Positions 26,372 through 35,834 of a DNA stretch of 47,854 nt are shown here, piece after piece. The position numbers and the translations under genes were made by a program. Position 1 is the first letter of the stretch. The number at the start of each line of letters is the position of its first letter. Under the pieces are notes generated by a model, which had not been told where the DNA came from, did no database searches, and was given only the letters and a program-made list of their open reading frames with translations. This stretch comes from Saprospiraceae bacterium (GTDB lineage Bacteria > Bacteroidota > Bacteroidia > Chitinophagales > Saprospiraceae), in contig JALHLK010000038.1 in NCBI GenBank assembly GCA_022844565.1, forward strand, positions 1 through 47,854, in the 5' to 3' direction.

Positions 26372-27742
26372 TTACCTATGCGCAGCAATTTCGATGCCTT
26401 TAGATTTTCGATATAACTCTGTAGCAAAACCATCGGTCATTCCGGCTATAAAATCTACAATTCGAATAATGTGTTGGTAAGGGCTTGCATTTTTATTAGC
26501 AGGAATAAATTGTGGTGGAATTAAGCTCATTGTTTTTTCTTCAATATGATTAAGCTTGGTCTTAAGTTTTGGAAAAACAAACAATTCTAACAATTCTGAT
26601 AAAACGTTAAAGGCCGCAAGCTCTACTTCAATGACCGAACGGTGATTATAAATCAAACGAATGGATACTTCATCTGCATATTTAACGGCTGCTGATCGAT
26701 TTTCTAGGTCATCCATCAAGGTACTATTCCAAGAGCCTTCTAATATTTTATCCTTATTTTTAAAGAATATCTCTGTACATTCGGATACTAATCCATTGAT
26801 AAGTTTTGCTCTGAGATAAGCCACTTTTTCATTATTATCTTTAAGCTGAGCAAGCCGACTATTTATTTTTTTTACTTTGATATTAGGATTATCCAGGTCT
26901 GCTAAAATATTGGTAAAACATTCTACTACGTGATCTGTAGTTAAGATACCTATCCTATGTGCGTCCTCCATGTCAATCACTCGATAACAGATATCATCAG
27001 CAGCTTCTACAAGGTAGACAAAAGGGTGTCTTTTGTAAACTATCATTTCGCCATTAGAAGTATCTTCTATCATGTTAGTAGCTTTGGCTATATCAATAAA
27101 CTGATTTTTATCACATTGGAAAAAACCATATTTTTTCCTATGCTTAAACTTTTTATCAATAGCTTCTGCCTCACATGGATATTTTAATATAGAGGCTAAT
27201 GTTGTATTGGTCAAGGTCTGTCCTCCAGATATTTTGCCTGTATATTCTGTGGTAAGAATATGCAAAGCATTGGCATTTCCCTCAAAGTTGGTAAGATCCG
27301 ACCACTCTTTTTCAGAAAAATGATGCTTTAGAATGCTTTCATTCTTTTCAAAAAAGTATGATATCGCCTTCTCTCCTGAATGACCAAAAGGCGGATTACC
27401 TACATCATGAGCTAGACATGCAGCCGAGATAACATAGGGCAGTTCATACTTGTAAAACTCTTTGATAGCATCGTTACTTTTATTTACATCATTCAAGGCT
27501 AGATGTTCGCCAGCAAGATTGCCAATAGATCTCCCTACAGAAGAAACTTCTAAGCTGTGGGTCAATCTATTATGTACAAAGACATTACCAGGAAGCGCAA
27601 AAACTTGGGTCTTATTTTGTAAACGTCTAAATGCTGATGAAAACACCAATCGATCATAATCTCTCTGATATTCTGATCTTGAAGAAGCGGTAGATTTATA
27701 CTTTCCAGATCTTTCTGCAGAAATACAATTGTCCCAATTCAT
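26372..27742 (-). CDS. dgt: Deoxyguanosinetriphosphate triphosphohydrolase (dGTPase)
   Basis: HD-superfamily enzyme that hydrolyses dGTP (and, in many relatives, other dNTPs) to the nucleoside and triphosphate. Length is 456 residues. The family start RDYDRLVFSSAFRRLQNKTQVFAL is followed by HNRLTHSLEVS (His62 metal ligand), the HD pair His112-Asp113 in CLAHDVGNPPFGHSGE, and later EAADDICYRVIDMEDAHR with the third Asp. It starts 1 nt after the DUF6427-like gene and shares its promoter. Confidence 0.95.
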   Translation of the reverse strand: MNWDNCISAERSGKYKSTASSRSEYQRDYDRLVFSSAFRRLQNKTQVFALPGNVFVHNRLTHSLEVSSVGRSIGNLAGEHLALNDVNKSNDAIKEFYKYELPYVISAACLAHDVGNPPFGHSGEKAISYFFEKNESILKHHFSEKEWSDLTNFEGNANALHILTTEYTGKISGGQTLTNTTLASILKYPCEAEAIDKKFKHRKKYGFFQCDKNQFIDIAKATNMIEDTSNGEMIVYKRHPFVYLVEAADDICYRVIDMEDAHRIGILTTDHVVECFTNILADLDNPNIKVKKINSRLAQLKDNNEKVAYLRAKLINGLVSECTEIFFKNKDKILEGSWNSTLMDDLENRSAAVKYADEVSIRLIYNHRSVIEVELAAFNVLSELLELFVFPKLKTKLNHIEEKTMSLIPPQFIPANKNASPYQHIIRIVDFIAGMTDGFATELYRKSKGIEIAAHR

Positions 27743-27743
27743 A

Positions 27744-28727
27744 TTAAAATTCTATTAAACCAAATTGGATTATAATTACAAAAATTATCATAAACAAATG
27801 AAGTATTTCTGCAACAATCTTATTCTTCATACTTAAGAAATTCATGCTTAAAAAAATCGAAATCGGAAAAATTAGCAATAAAATGTGCTCATAACCTGGA
27901 GTTTTTACGACGATGATCGATAATAGAGAGAATAGTGAAATCCAGTATAAAACATCAATTTTAATTTGCGTGGAAGTAGGTTTTTGCTGACTATATCTGC
28001 CATAACTTCCTAAAGCAATAAGTACAAAAATTCCTATAATAACCGCTGTTATGAGTCCTTTAAGATCTTGAATTAGCAGCGTAAAGTCTAAGTTAATATT
28101 TTTAATAAAATAATTTGGTAAGATATTGGTCTCACTTTGTATGAAATACTCCCAAACGCTATGGAAAAAAGTTGGAAGAGACACACCTATCAAAAATTGT
28201 ATTACATCCTTTAATGAAATTGACTTTAGTATCAACAAACATAAAAAGCCAATAATCAAATAATAATAAAACGTAAAATAAAATAGCGACGATAGACCTA
28301 TAAGAAAGCCGACACTGAACACAGGACCCGCAGCTTCCTTCTCATTATATGTTGTCATAGTGATATGAGTCGCAATAATGATAAAAGTCAAACTCATCAA
28401 TTCTGGTGTAAGATAAAGAAAGTCAACCAAAAAAGCACTTAATAAAATATACAGTAAGCCCGGGATATGTGTTGTTTCTTTGGTGATGCGATGTTTGATA
28501 ACAAGTCTATTGATCAATAAGGCCTGAATATAAATCAATAACGATGAAATTATACCCTGTAAAATAGGATTTGAAAAAGTACTTAAAACAGAATTAGCTA
28601 AACCAGAGTAATCTTCACTTGGCAAAATAGATTTGGCGGTAATTAAATTGTTAACTCTGATAAGTATTGCGTATGGTAAGAGAACCAAACTGCTTAAAAA
28701 ACCATTCTGTTTAAAAAATTCTAACAC
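27744..28727 (-). CDS. DUF6427-like polytopic membrane protein
   Basis: Protein of 327 residues with about nine to ten hydrophobic helices and short loops throughout. It begins MLEFFKQNGFLSSLVLLPYAILIRV and has the AGPVFSVGFLIGLSSLFYF and HSVWEYFIQ stretches I associate with the Bacteroidota family DUF6427. Function unknown. It is first in an operon with dgt (1 nt apart), and a consensus promoter lies at 28748-28780. Family assignment is from memory of the layout and is moderate. Confidence 0.7.
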   Translation of the reverse strand: MLEFFKQNGFLSSLVLLPYAILIRVNNLITAKSILPSEDYSGLANSVLSTFSNPILQGIISSLLIYIQALLINRLVIKHRITKETTHIPGLLYILLSAFLVDFLYLTPELMSLTFIIIATHITMTTYNEKEAAGPVFSVGFLIGLSSLFYFTFYYYLIIGFLCLLILKSISLKDVIQFLIGVSLPTFFHSVWEYFIQSETNILPNYFIKNINLDFTLLIQDLKGLITAVIIGIFVLIALGSYGRYSQQKPTSTQIKIDVLYWISLFSLLSIIVVKTPGYEHILLLIFPISIFLSMNFLSMKNKIVAEILHLFMIIFVIIIQFGLIEF

Positions 28728-28747
28728 CTCTTTTTACTATTTTGGTA

Positions 28748-28780
28748 CAAAAGTAGCCTAAATAATATGATTTTTTCAAA
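28748..28780 (-). promoter_or_regulatory. Promoter of the DUF6427-like/dgt operon
   Basis: Minus-strand TTTG (28777-28780), 21 nt, then TACTTTTG (28748-28755): a full Bacteroidota consensus promoter. Transcription should begin near 28741, only about 14 nt ahead of the start codon at 28727. Confidence 0.7.
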
Positions 28781-28888
28781 TTTCGAATGAATAATGGACG
28801 AAGAAGCGTATTAAAACGCAACTTAAAACTGAAATTTGCCATGAAGCTTGATGAGATAAATGAAAATAAATCTCAATTACTATCTTAT

Positions 28889-29067
28889 GGGGAGTTCTAA
28901 AAACTCTATTTCTATTACAAAAAACTGCAATGGCAAATTACTGCGTTGAATGTTAAGAAATGTCCTCGATGTAGCTAAGGCTACACCTGCGGTACTTTTT
29001 AACACTCGCCTTGTCCTTTACTATTTCGTATTTTTTTCACTACGAAAATGAGTATTTAGAACTCCCC
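28889..29067. repeat. Fold-back intergenic element 3
   Basis: A 179-nt quasi-palindrome in the 542-nt gap before fabF. The ends GGGGAGTTCTAAAAACTC (28889-28906) and GAGTATTTAGAACTCCCC (29050-29067) are inverted repeats with 17 of 18 matching. The centre is GTAGC-TAAG-GCTAC (28971-28984), inside longer imperfect arms (GTTAAGAAATGTCCTCGAT against CACCTGCGGTACTTTTTAAC). It has no reading frame and shares the layout, not the sequence, of elements 1, 2 and 4. The rest of the gap shows nothing I can name. Confidence 0.75.
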
Positions 29068-29269
29068 CTATTTAAGTTGTACCTTTTTTCAAAAATCATA
29101 TTTTCCATTAGCTAGATTAATTGTTGGAAATAAGAGCTGCTATGTCTTGTGAGCAAAGAGATTTTATAAATAAATTAACCAAAGTTTAAAGTAATAAATT
29201 TTAATAAAGTAATAAGACTTGTATTTAAGCAAAAATTTTAGACCTTTGTATTCCAAAACTTATAGTAAT

Positions 29270-30514
29270 ATGAGAAGAGTTGTTGTAACAGGTATGGGAG
29301 CATTGACTCCAATAGGTAATAATATTAGTGAATTCACTGAAGCATTGAGAAATGGCGTCAGTGGTGCAGGTCCAATTACAAGATTTGATGCTACTTTATT
29401 TAAAGTCAGATTTGCATGTGAAGTCAAAGGGTTTGATGCCGAAAATTTTATACACAAGAGAGAAGTCAGAAGAATGGATCCTTTCTGTCACTATGCTATG
29501 GCTACAGCGCATGAAGCTATGGAACAAGCAGGTCTTAATCTTGAAGAAATAGATTTGGATAGAGCTGGTGTAATCTGGGGGAGCGGTATAGGAGGCTTTG
29601 AAACTATAGAAGCTGATATTACAGAAGCAGCTCTTGCTACAGGTGATCCAAAATATAGTCCTTTTCTTATCCCAAAATTAATAGCTGATATTGCAGCAGG
29701 ATTAATTTCTATCAAATATGGTTTTCGTGGGGCCAACTACGCTACCGTATCAGCGTGCGCATCTTCAACCCATGCTATTGCAAGTGCTTTTGACTATATA
29801 AGGTTGGGCAGAGGTGATATCATGATTACTGGTGGCTCAGAAGCCGCGGTAACGAAGGCAGGAATTGGTGGATTTTCATCTATGAAAGCCTTGAGCGAAC
29901 GAAATGATGATCCTCAGAGCGCAAGTCGTCCTTTTGATAAAGATAGGGATGGGTTTGTACTTGGCGAAGGAGCTGGAGCACTCGTGTTGGAAGAATATGA
30001 GCATGCCATAAAACGAGGGGCTACAATCATTGCTGAAATTAAAGGTGTCGGTATGACAGCAGATGCGTACCATATGACTGCACCACATCCAGAAGGATTG
30101 GGGGCTATGAATGTAATGAAAATGGCTCTTAAGGACGCAGGCATGGACTATACTGACATAGATTATATTAATGTGCATGGTACTTCTACCCCTTTAGGTG
30201 ATATCGCCGAATCAAAGGCAATTTTAAAAGTTTTTGGTGAGCACTCTTACGACTTAAATATTAGCTCTACAAAATCTATGACTGGTCATTTGTTAGGTGC
30301 AGCAGGTGCAATAGAGTGCCTAGCTTGTATTATAGCAATTAAAGAGGGATTTATACCTCCAACGATTAATCATTTTACAGATGATCCTGAAATAGATAAT
30401 AAACTAAACTTCACCTTTAATAAGGCTCAGAATCGTAAGGTAAGAGCGGCACTTTCCAACACTTTCGGTTTTGGCGGTCATAATGCTTCAGTCATTGTTT
30501 CTAGTGTAGACTAA
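29270..30514 (+). CDS. fabF: Beta-ketoacyl-ACP synthase II
   Basis: Condensing enzyme that extends acyl-ACP with malonyl-ACP in fatty-acid synthesis. From the ATG at 29270 (MRRVVVTGMGALTPIGN) it is 414 residues, the family norm; a start 51 nt earlier would add an untypical leader. The catalytic triad is clear: Cys163 in VSACASSTHA, His in NVHGTSTPLGD, and His in STKSMTGHLLGAAGAIE. The closing motif NTFGFGGHNASVI is present. It is followed by rnc 9 nt downstream, a conserved order, but acpP, which usually precedes fabF in Bacteroidota, is absent here and a fold-back element occupies the upstream gap. Confidence 0.97.
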   Translation: MRRVVVTGMGALTPIGNNISEFTEALRNGVSGAGPITRFDATLFKVRFACEVKGFDAENFIHKREVRRMDPFCHYAMATAHEAMEQAGLNLEEIDLDRAGVIWGSGIGGFETIEADITEAALATGDPKYSPFLIPKLIADIAAGLISIKYGFRGANYATVSACASSTHAIASAFDYIRLGRGDIMITGGSEAAVTKAGIGGFSSMKALSERNDDPQSASRPFDKDRDGFVLGEGAGALVLEEYEHAIKRGATIIAEIKGVGMTADAYHMTAPHPEGLGAMNVMKMALKDAGMDYTDIDYINVHGTSTPLGDIAESKAILKVFGEHSYDLNISSTKSMTGHLLGAAGAIECLACIIAIKEGFIPPTINHFTDDPEIDNKLNFTFNKAQNRKVRAALSNTFGFGGHNASVIVSSVD

Positions 30515-30523
30515 TATTAAAAT

Positions 30524-31246
30524 ATGAAGTTATTAAGACAAGCATACAATTATTACTGGTCTGATGACAAAGAAATTGTTCAGCAGTTACGATCAATTCT
30601 TGGCTTTATACCTGCTAATTTACATTTGTTCAAATTAGCTTTTTACCATAAGTCCATGAATAGTGAATCTGTCACTAAGACAAAGTATAGCAATGAGCGT
30701 CTCGAATATTTAGGTGATAGTGTTTTGTCTACGATTGTAGCTGAATATTTATTTGCCAAATACCCACACAAAGATGAGGGTTTCTTGACTAAAATGAGAT
30801 CTAAGATTGTAAAGCGAAATACTTTAAATGAAATAGCTGATAAAATGGGTCTTGACCTTATTTTGTCTGACTTTTCGATTGGCAAAATGAGCAATTCCAT
30901 GCTTGGCAATGCACTTGAAGCATTGGTAGGTGCAATATATCTTGAATTCGGATATAAGAAGACTTCCAATTATGTTATCAAAAACATCCTGATGAAGTAT
31001 CTAGACATTCACAAACTAGAAAATGAAGATGATAACTATAAAAGTATTTTATTGGAGTCTTGTCAAAAATATGGTAAAGAAGTAGAGTTTAAAGTTGTTT
31101 CTAAAACAAAAGTGGATAAAAGGGATTGGTTTGTAGTTGGTGTCTACATTGATCAAGAACAAATTGCTACAGGTGACGATTTTAATAAAAAAGCAGCTGA
31201 ACAAAAAGCAGCACAACATGCACTAACAGAATTAGTAATAGAGTAA
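30524..31246 (+). CDS. rnc: Ribonuclease III
   Basis: Double-strand-specific endoribonuclease for rRNA and mRNA processing. Length is 240 residues. RNase III domain: signature NERLEYLGDSVLS (57-69, with Glu58, Glu61 and Asp65), then LGNALEALVGAIYLEFG with the second acidic pair. A dsRNA-binding domain fills about 165-238 (NYKSILLESCQKYGKE, KKAAEQKAAQHALTEL). Part of fabF-rnc and probably cotranscribed with the next gene, 12 nt on. Confidence 0.96.
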   Translation: MKLLRQAYNYYWSDDKEIVQQLRSILGFIPANLHLFKLAFYHKSMNSESVTKTKYSNERLEYLGDSVLSTIVAEYLFAKYPHKDEGFLTKMRSKIVKRNTLNEIADKMGLDLILSDFSIGKMSNSMLGNALEALVGAIYLEFGYKKTSNYVIKNILMKYLDIHKLENEDDNYKSILLESCQKYGKEVEFKVVSKTKVDKRDWFVVGVYIDQEQIATGDDFNKKAAEQKAAQHALTELVIE

Positions 31247-31258
31247 ACATTCAAATAA

Positions 31259-32503
31259 TTGGATTCATTAACACAAATTGTTCTTGGTGCTGCGACTGGT
31301 GAATTAGTTCTCGGAAGAAAATTAGGTAATAGAGCAATGATATGGGGTGGAATAGCCGGTACTATTCCTGATCTTGATGTGATAGTTAGTGCTTTTGTTT
31401 CTCCGACCACAAATTTGCATGTTCACAGGGGTTTAAGTCATTCTATATTTTTTTTATTTGCTTTGTCATTTTTGATGGCTTGGCTTACCACAAAGATGTA
31501 CCCTGAAGGTAAAAGTTTAAGAGATACAACTTGGTATAAATGGATTGCTATAGCTTTTAGAATAGTTTTTACGCTATTGCTTACAAGTTTCTTAAGCTTT
31601 ATGCTGTATTACTTTATTGATGAAAGTTGGATAAAATGGTCCTTGATTTCAACAATAGTTGCCCTTACTTTGATGTATATTACCAAAATGTATCAAAATT
31701 ATAGCAAAGAGTTTTATAGTTTTGAACATGTATCCTATAAAGAATGGGTTGTCTTTTTCTTATTTACATTGATTACCCACCCGCTATTAGACTGTTTTAC
31801 AGTGTATGGCACTCAGATATTTAGTCCATTTTCTAACATGAGAGTATCTTGGGATAATATTTCTGTTGCAGATCCTATGTATACTGTAGCTCTTGGATTA
31901 CCAATATGGTTAGCCTCTTTTTATCTTAGGAAATCTAGAACTAGGAATAATCTATTGATCATTGGTGTAGTCCTTTCTTCAGCATACATGATGACCACTA
32001 TTGTTAACAAATCAAGGGTCAACAAAATTTTAGCTACTTCCATTGAAAAACAGGGGATTAAGGCAGAAATGTCAATGACTAACCCTACAATTTTTAATAG
32101 CATTCTGTGGTCGGGAACTGTAAAAACACAAGATTCACTGTACTCTGGGGTATATTCATTGCTAGATCGAAATAAAGTATTTGAGCTCGAAGGTTTCCCA
32201 ATCAACGAATACCTTTTGGCTGATACTCCTGCTGATGACTATACCGTCGAGACCATCAAGTGGTTTAGCAAAGGATATTATGTAGTGAGTAAAAGCAACC
32301 CTGATACGCTAAAAATGAGTGATTTGAGATACGGCTCTTTTGGTAACAGATCTAAAGAAAAACCAAATGAGTTTATTTTTAATTTTAATCTCTATAAAGA
32401 CAAAGAAAATAATTGGCAAATTGATAGAAAATCCCAAAGAGGACCAAGTGAAAACCCTAGAGATATATTCGTTACCCTATTCAGAAGAATGTTGGGTAAA
32501 TAA
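31259..32503 (+). CDS. YdjM-like membrane-bound metal-dependent hydrolase (DUF457)
   Basis: Protein of 414 residues that begins with TTG at 31259. The start is supported by the family's near-invariant opening (M)DSLTQIVLGAATGE and by the absence of an earlier Met after the rnc stop. The N-terminal half has the conserved metal-site residues of the DUF457/LexA-binding inner-membrane hydrolase family: GGIAGTIPDLDVIV and HRGLSHSIFF (HRGxxHS), then THPLLDCFTVYGTQ, between about five membrane helices. The C-terminal 150 residues form a soluble domain. Substrate unknown. It lies 12 nt after rnc. Confidence 0.87.
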   Translation: MDSLTQIVLGAATGELVLGRKLGNRAMIWGGIAGTIPDLDVIVSAFVSPTTNLHVHRGLSHSIFFLFALSFLMAWLTTKMYPEGKSLRDTTWYKWIAIAFRIVFTLLLTSFLSFMLYYFIDESWIKWSLISTIVALTLMYITKMYQNYSKEFYSFEHVSYKEWVVFFLFTLITHPLLDCFTVYGTQIFSPFSNMRVSWDNISVADPMYTVALGLPIWLASFYLRKSRTRNNLLIIGVVLSSAYMMTTIVNKSRVNKILATSIEKQGIKAEMSMTNPTIFNSILWSGTVKTQDSLYSGVYSLLDRNKVFELEGFPINEYLLADTPADDYTVETIKWFSKGYYVVSKSNPDTLKMSDLRYGSFGNRSKEKPNEFIFNFNLYKDKENNWQIDRKSQRGPSENPRDIFVTLFRRMLGK

Positions 32504-32578
32504 AAGATGTGAATTTTCAAAAATTATATAAACTTATTCCATATAATTTAATTAAAATTTGACTTAAAAAATTAATAC

Positions 32579-33190
32579 ATGAAAATAATTTGTATCGGAA
32601 GAAATTACATTGACCATGCCAAGGAACTAAACAATGATGTGCCTACGAGTCCAATGATTTTTATGAAGCCTTCTACTGCATTATTAGTTGACAATAAACC
32701 TTTTTACCACCCTGAGTTTAGTAAAAAAATCCATTATGAAGTCGAAATAGTAGTCAAGATTGCCAAAAACGGAAAACATATTGACCCCGCGTTTGTCGAG
32801 CAATATTATGATGAAGTAGGACTCGGAATAGACTTTACGGCCAGAGATTTACAAGATGAACTAAAGTCAAAAGGACATCCATGGGAGATGGCAAAAGCTT
32901 TTGACCACAGTGCGGTTGTCAGTCATTTTATCTCCGTCAAAGAATTACCTAATAAAGATAATATTAATTTCCAACTCATAAAGAATGAGCAAGTAGTGCA
33001 AATTGGGGCAACTAAAGATATGATTTTTTCTATCGATACGTTACTTGTGTATGCCTCTAAGTTTTTTACGCTTCAAAAAGGTGATTTAATATTTACTGGA
33101 ACACCAGCTGGGGTTGGAAAAATAGAAGTAGGAGATAATTTTGTAGGTAAACTTGAAAACAAAGAAATGTTTAACTGTTTGGTCAAATAA
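32579..33190 (+). CDS. Fumarylacetoacetate hydrolase (FAH) family protein
   Basis: Protein of 203 residues, matching the short FAHD1/acylpyruvase-type members. It begins MKIICIGRNYIDHAKELNN, has the metal-binding set Glu54 and Glu56 (HYEVEIVV) and Asp85 (GLGIDFTARDLQ), the KAFDHSAVV segment and the closing FTGTPAGVGKIEVGD. Relatives hydrolyse acylpyruvates or decarboxylate oxaloacetate in central carbon metabolism; the exact reaction here is not determined. It ends 61 nt before metK, which has its own -7 box. Confidence 0.92.
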   Translation: MKIICIGRNYIDHAKELNNDVPTSPMIFMKPSTALLVDNKPFYHPEFSKKIHYEVEIVVKIAKNGKHIDPAFVEQYYDEVGLGIDFTARDLQDELKSKGHPWEMAKAFDHSAVVSHFISVKELPNKDNINFQLIKNEQVVQIGATKDMIFSIDTLLVYASKFFTLQKGDLIFTGTPAGVGKIEVGDNFVGKLENKEMFNCLVK

Positions 33191-33205
33191 TATATATCCT
33201 TTTGT

Positions 33206-33213
33206 TACTTTTG
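33206..33213 (+). promoter_or_regulatory. -7 promoter box of metK
   Basis: TACTTTTG followed by C fits TAnnTTTG, 39 nt before the metK ATG. The leader is too short for a SAM riboswitch, and none is seen. Confidence 0.55.
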
Positions 33214-33251
33214 CAGCATCAAATTTTATAAAAAAATAAAAACATAATAAT

Positions 33252-34505
33252 ATGCCTTATCTTTTTACCTCAGAATCAGTATCTGAAGGACATCCGGACA
33301 AAGTAGCAGATCAGATATCTGATGCATTGGTCGATCATTTCTTAGCATTCGATCCTGACTCAAAAGTAGCTTGTGAAACTTTAGTTACAACAGGCCAAGT
33401 AGTATTAGCTGGTGAAGTTAAATCAAAAACATATCTAGATGTTCAACAAATAGCCAGAGATGTCATCAAAAAGATTGGTTATACTAAGTCTGAATATATG
33501 TTTGAAGCCAATTCATGCGGAGTGTTCTCTGCAATTCATGAGCAAAGTCCTGATATTAACCAAGGAGTAGAACGAAAGAAAAAGGAAGATCAAGGTGCAG
33601 GTGACCAAGGTATGATGTTTGGATACGCTACTAATGAAACCGAAAATTATATGCCTTTGGCTCTTGACCTTTCTCACAAAATCTTAAAAGAACTAGCTGA
33701 CATAAGAAAGGAAGGTAAAAAAATAAAATACCTCAGACCTGATGCTAAATCACAAGTTACCATTGAATATTCTGACGATCACAAACCGATAAGAATAGAT
33801 AGTATCGTTGTATCCACACAGCATGATGATTTTGACAAGGACGAAAAAATGTTGAAAAAAATCAAGTCGGATATTATCGAGATCGTAATACCAAGAGTCA
33901 TAAAAACATTAAAACCATCTCTTAGGAAACTTTTTGACAATAACATTAAATATCACATCAATCCAACAGGCAAATTTGTCATTGGTGGACCACATGGAGA
34001 TACTGGTCTTACGGGAAGAAAAATCATAGTAGATACTTACGGCGGCAAAGGTGCACACGGGGGTGGTGCATTCTCTGGTAAAGATCCAAGTAAAGTTGAT
34101 AGATCTGCCGCTTATGCAACTAGACATATTGCTAAAAATTTAGTAGCAGCCGGAGTAGCTGATGAAATCTTAGTACAAGTTTCATATGCCATTGGGGTAG
34201 CTGAGCCAACCAATATTTATATTAATACGTATGGTACAAATAAAACAAATCTCAAAGATAGTGAGGTTGCAGATATTGTAACTAAAGTGTTTGATATGAG
34301 ACCTTATAGCATCGAACAAAGATTGAAACTTCGTACACCAATCTATAGTGAAGCAGCTGCTTACGGCCATATGGGACGTACACCAGAAGAAAAAACTTTG
34401 GAGTTTAAGGATGGTTCTGGCAATAAGAAAACAATAAAAGTAATGACTTTCCCTTGGGAAGAACTCAACTATGTTGACAAAGTAAAAAAAGCTTTTAAAT
34501 TGTAA
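33252..34505 (+). CDS. metK: S-adenosylmethionine synthase
   Basis: Makes S-adenosylmethionine from methionine and ATP. Length is 417 residues. Signatures: [20 protein letters not shown] (His14, Asp16), the hexapeptide region [12 protein letters not shown] near 115-126, [24 protein letters not shown] and [20 protein letters not shown] region of about 20 residues around [24 protein letters not shown] carries the usual insert. It has its own promoter box and a strong terminator, so it is a single-gene unit. Confidence 0.98.
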   Translation: MPYLFTSESVSEGHPDKVADQISDALVDHFLAFDPDSKVACETLVTTGQVVLAGEVKSKTYLDVQQIARDVIKKIGYTKSEYMFEANSCGVFSAIHEQSPDINQGVERKKKEDQGAGDQGMMFGYATNETENYMPLALDLSHKILKELADIRKEGKKIKYLRPDAKSQVTIEYSDDHKPIRIDSIVVSTQHDDFDKDEKMLKKIKSDIIEIVIPRVIKTLKPSLRKLFDNNIKYHINPTGKFVIGGPHGDTGLTGRKIIVDTYGGKGAHGGGAFSGKDPSKVDRSAAYATRHIAKNLVAAGVADEILVQVSYAIGVAEPTNIYINTYGTNKTNLKDSEVADIVTKVFDMRPYSIEQRLKLRTPIYSEAAAYGHMGRTPEEKTLEFKDGSGNKKTIKVMTFPWEELNYVDKVKKAFKL

Positions 34506-34525
34506 TACCTGAAATAATATAATCG

Positions 34526-34559
34526 AGAGCTGTCAAATCTAGAGTTGGCAGCTCTTTTT
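34526..34559 (+). terminator. Intrinsic terminator of metK
   Basis: AGAGCTGTCAA (from 34526) pairs with TTGGCAGCTCT (ending 34555), 11 bp with one wobble and a short loop, followed by TTTTT. It lies 21 nt past the metK stop codon. Confidence 0.85.
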
Positions 34560-34602
34560 ATTAAGTTTACTTCTAGATTTTTAGGTTTAAGTAAATCAAA
34601 TA

Positions 34603-35139
34603 ATGATACTTTCAGATAAAAAAATTTTAGAATCCATCTCAAATGGAGATATTGTTATCAAACCTTTTGACCCAGATAAACTAGGTACAAATTCATACGA
34701 TGTACATTTAGGTAGGTTTTTGGCATGTTATGATGATGAAGTCTTAGATGCTAAAAAACACAATAAAATTACCACGTTTGAAATACCAGATGAAGGTTTT
34801 GTCCTTCTCCCAAATACATTATATCTAGGAGTTACCATGGAGTATACTGAAACCCACAATTCGGTCCCATTCCTCGAAGGAAAATCAAGTGTTGGTCGCT
34901 TAGGGATAGATATACATGCTACAGCTGGTAAAGGTGATGTAGGTTTTTGCAATCATTGGACGCTTGAAATTTCTTGCTCTCAAAAAGTACGTGTATATGC
35001 CGGCATGCCTATTGGGCAGCTCATCTACTTCATGGTAGAAGGTGATATTAAAAATTATTACAATAAGAAGGCAAATGCTAAATATAATGAATTATCCGAC
35101 AAACCTGTGGAAAGTATGATGTGGAAGAATAAGTTTTAA
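34603..35139 (+). CDS. dcd: dCTP deaminase
   Basis: Converts dCTP to dUTP (or, in bifunctional members, to dUMP) in thymidylate synthesis. Length is 178 residues. The family blocks are MILSDKKILESI at the start, GTNSYDVHLG, the nucleotide-binding EGKSSVGRLGIDIHATAG (92-109), and GFCNHWTLEI, whose Glu122 aligns with the catalytic Glu. MPIGQLIYF and a Tyr/Lys-rich tail (NYYNKKANAKY) complete it. Alone on its strand; it converges with the oxygenase gene. Confidence 0.95.
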   Translation: MILSDKKILESISNGDIVIKPFDPDKLGTNSYDVHLGRFLACYDDEVLDAKKHNKITTFEIPDEGFVLLPNTLYLGVTMEYTETHNSVPFLEGKSSVGRLGIDIHATAGKGDVGFCNHWTLEISCSQKVRVYAGMPIGQLIYFMVEGDIKNYYNKKANAKYNELSDKPVESMMWKNKF

Positions 35140-35197
35140 CCTTACGAATTATCAATCTGATTAACTTCTTTTGATTAATTTGCTTAGTTTACAGAAG

Positions 35198-35788
35198 CTA
35201 GATCTTCAACCACCCTGTAATGCTCATCCTAGGTTTCTGGGTTATTAACACTTCATGCTCCAATTCATTACTTTGGAAAAATACACTTTTGCCACTATCA
35301 GGAGTAATATGCTGCAAACCATTTTCATGGTGAATACACAATTGACCTCCGTCACCGTCGACCCAATCTTCATTTAAATACATAATCATAGAAAATTTTC
35401 TTCTATCATTATTTCGAAATTGGTCCAAGTGTTTTTTGTAAAAAGTACCAACTTCGTATCTAGTGTAGTGAAATTCATAACTGTTAATACCTGTAAAACA
35501 AGTTTCATTTAAATATTTAACAAAGGAATCCATTTGATCAAAAAACATGTTTTCATAAATATCTTCATGACTTCTGTCGAGCCAATATATCTCATCCCCC
35601 CTTACTTTTTCATTGTAACTCACTTCCTTACTTTCACCCGTTCCTGCAGTTTTGAACTGTTGGGATTTGTAAAGTTTTAAAAGATTGTCTTTTAGATTTT
35701 CGGAAAGTGTTTTACTCAAAAAGTCTTCGGCTATTCCTACCTTATCATTTATATAGCTGTCTATTATTGTATCAAAAGTACTTTTCAA
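35198..35788 (-). CDS. 2-oxoglutarate/Fe(II)-dependent oxygenase, prolyl-4-hydroxylase type
   Basis: Protein of 196 residues. The double-stranded beta-helix iron site is complete: His120 and Asp122 (KKHLDQF), His178 (LEHEVLIT) and the 2-oxoglutarate-binding Arg187 (PRMSITGW). YTRYEVGTFYKKH and SMIMYLNEDWVDGDGGQL are typical of the P4Hc/SM-20-like family, which hydroxylates proline or other residues in proteins. The target is unknown. A perfect 14-bp palindrome lies 33 nt upstream of the start codon and may be a control site. Confidence 0.9.
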   Translation of the reverse strand: MKSTFDTIIDSYINDKVGIAEDFLSKTLSENLKDNLLKLYKSQQFKTAGTGESKEVSYNEKVRGDEIYWLDRSHEDIYENMFFDQMDSFVKYLNETCFTGINSYEFHYTRYEVGTFYKKHLDQFRNNDRRKFSMIMYLNEDWVDGDGGQLCIHHENGLQHITPDSGKSVFFQSNELEHEVLITQKPRMSITGWLKI

Positions 35789-35820
35789 AGATGATCATAT
35801 TTTGTAAATTTTGTGAAGGT

Positions 35821-35834
35821 AGTCAAATTTGACT
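35821..35834. promoter_or_regulatory. Perfect 14-bp palindrome upstream of the oxygenase gene
   Basis: AGTCAAATTTGACT equals its own reverse complement. It lies 33-46 nt before the ATG at 35788, where an operator would overlap the promoter. No clear TAnnTTTG box was found nearby, so the role is a guess. Confidence 0.35.

Noticed and set aside
29219-29269. Earlier ATG for fabF
   Set aside because: The extra 17 residues are not part of the family, and the conserved MRRVVVTGMG opening starts at 29270.
33191-33251. SAM riboswitch ahead of metK
   Set aside because: Only 39 nt separate the -7 box from the start codon, and no SAM-box helices or terminator can be drawn.
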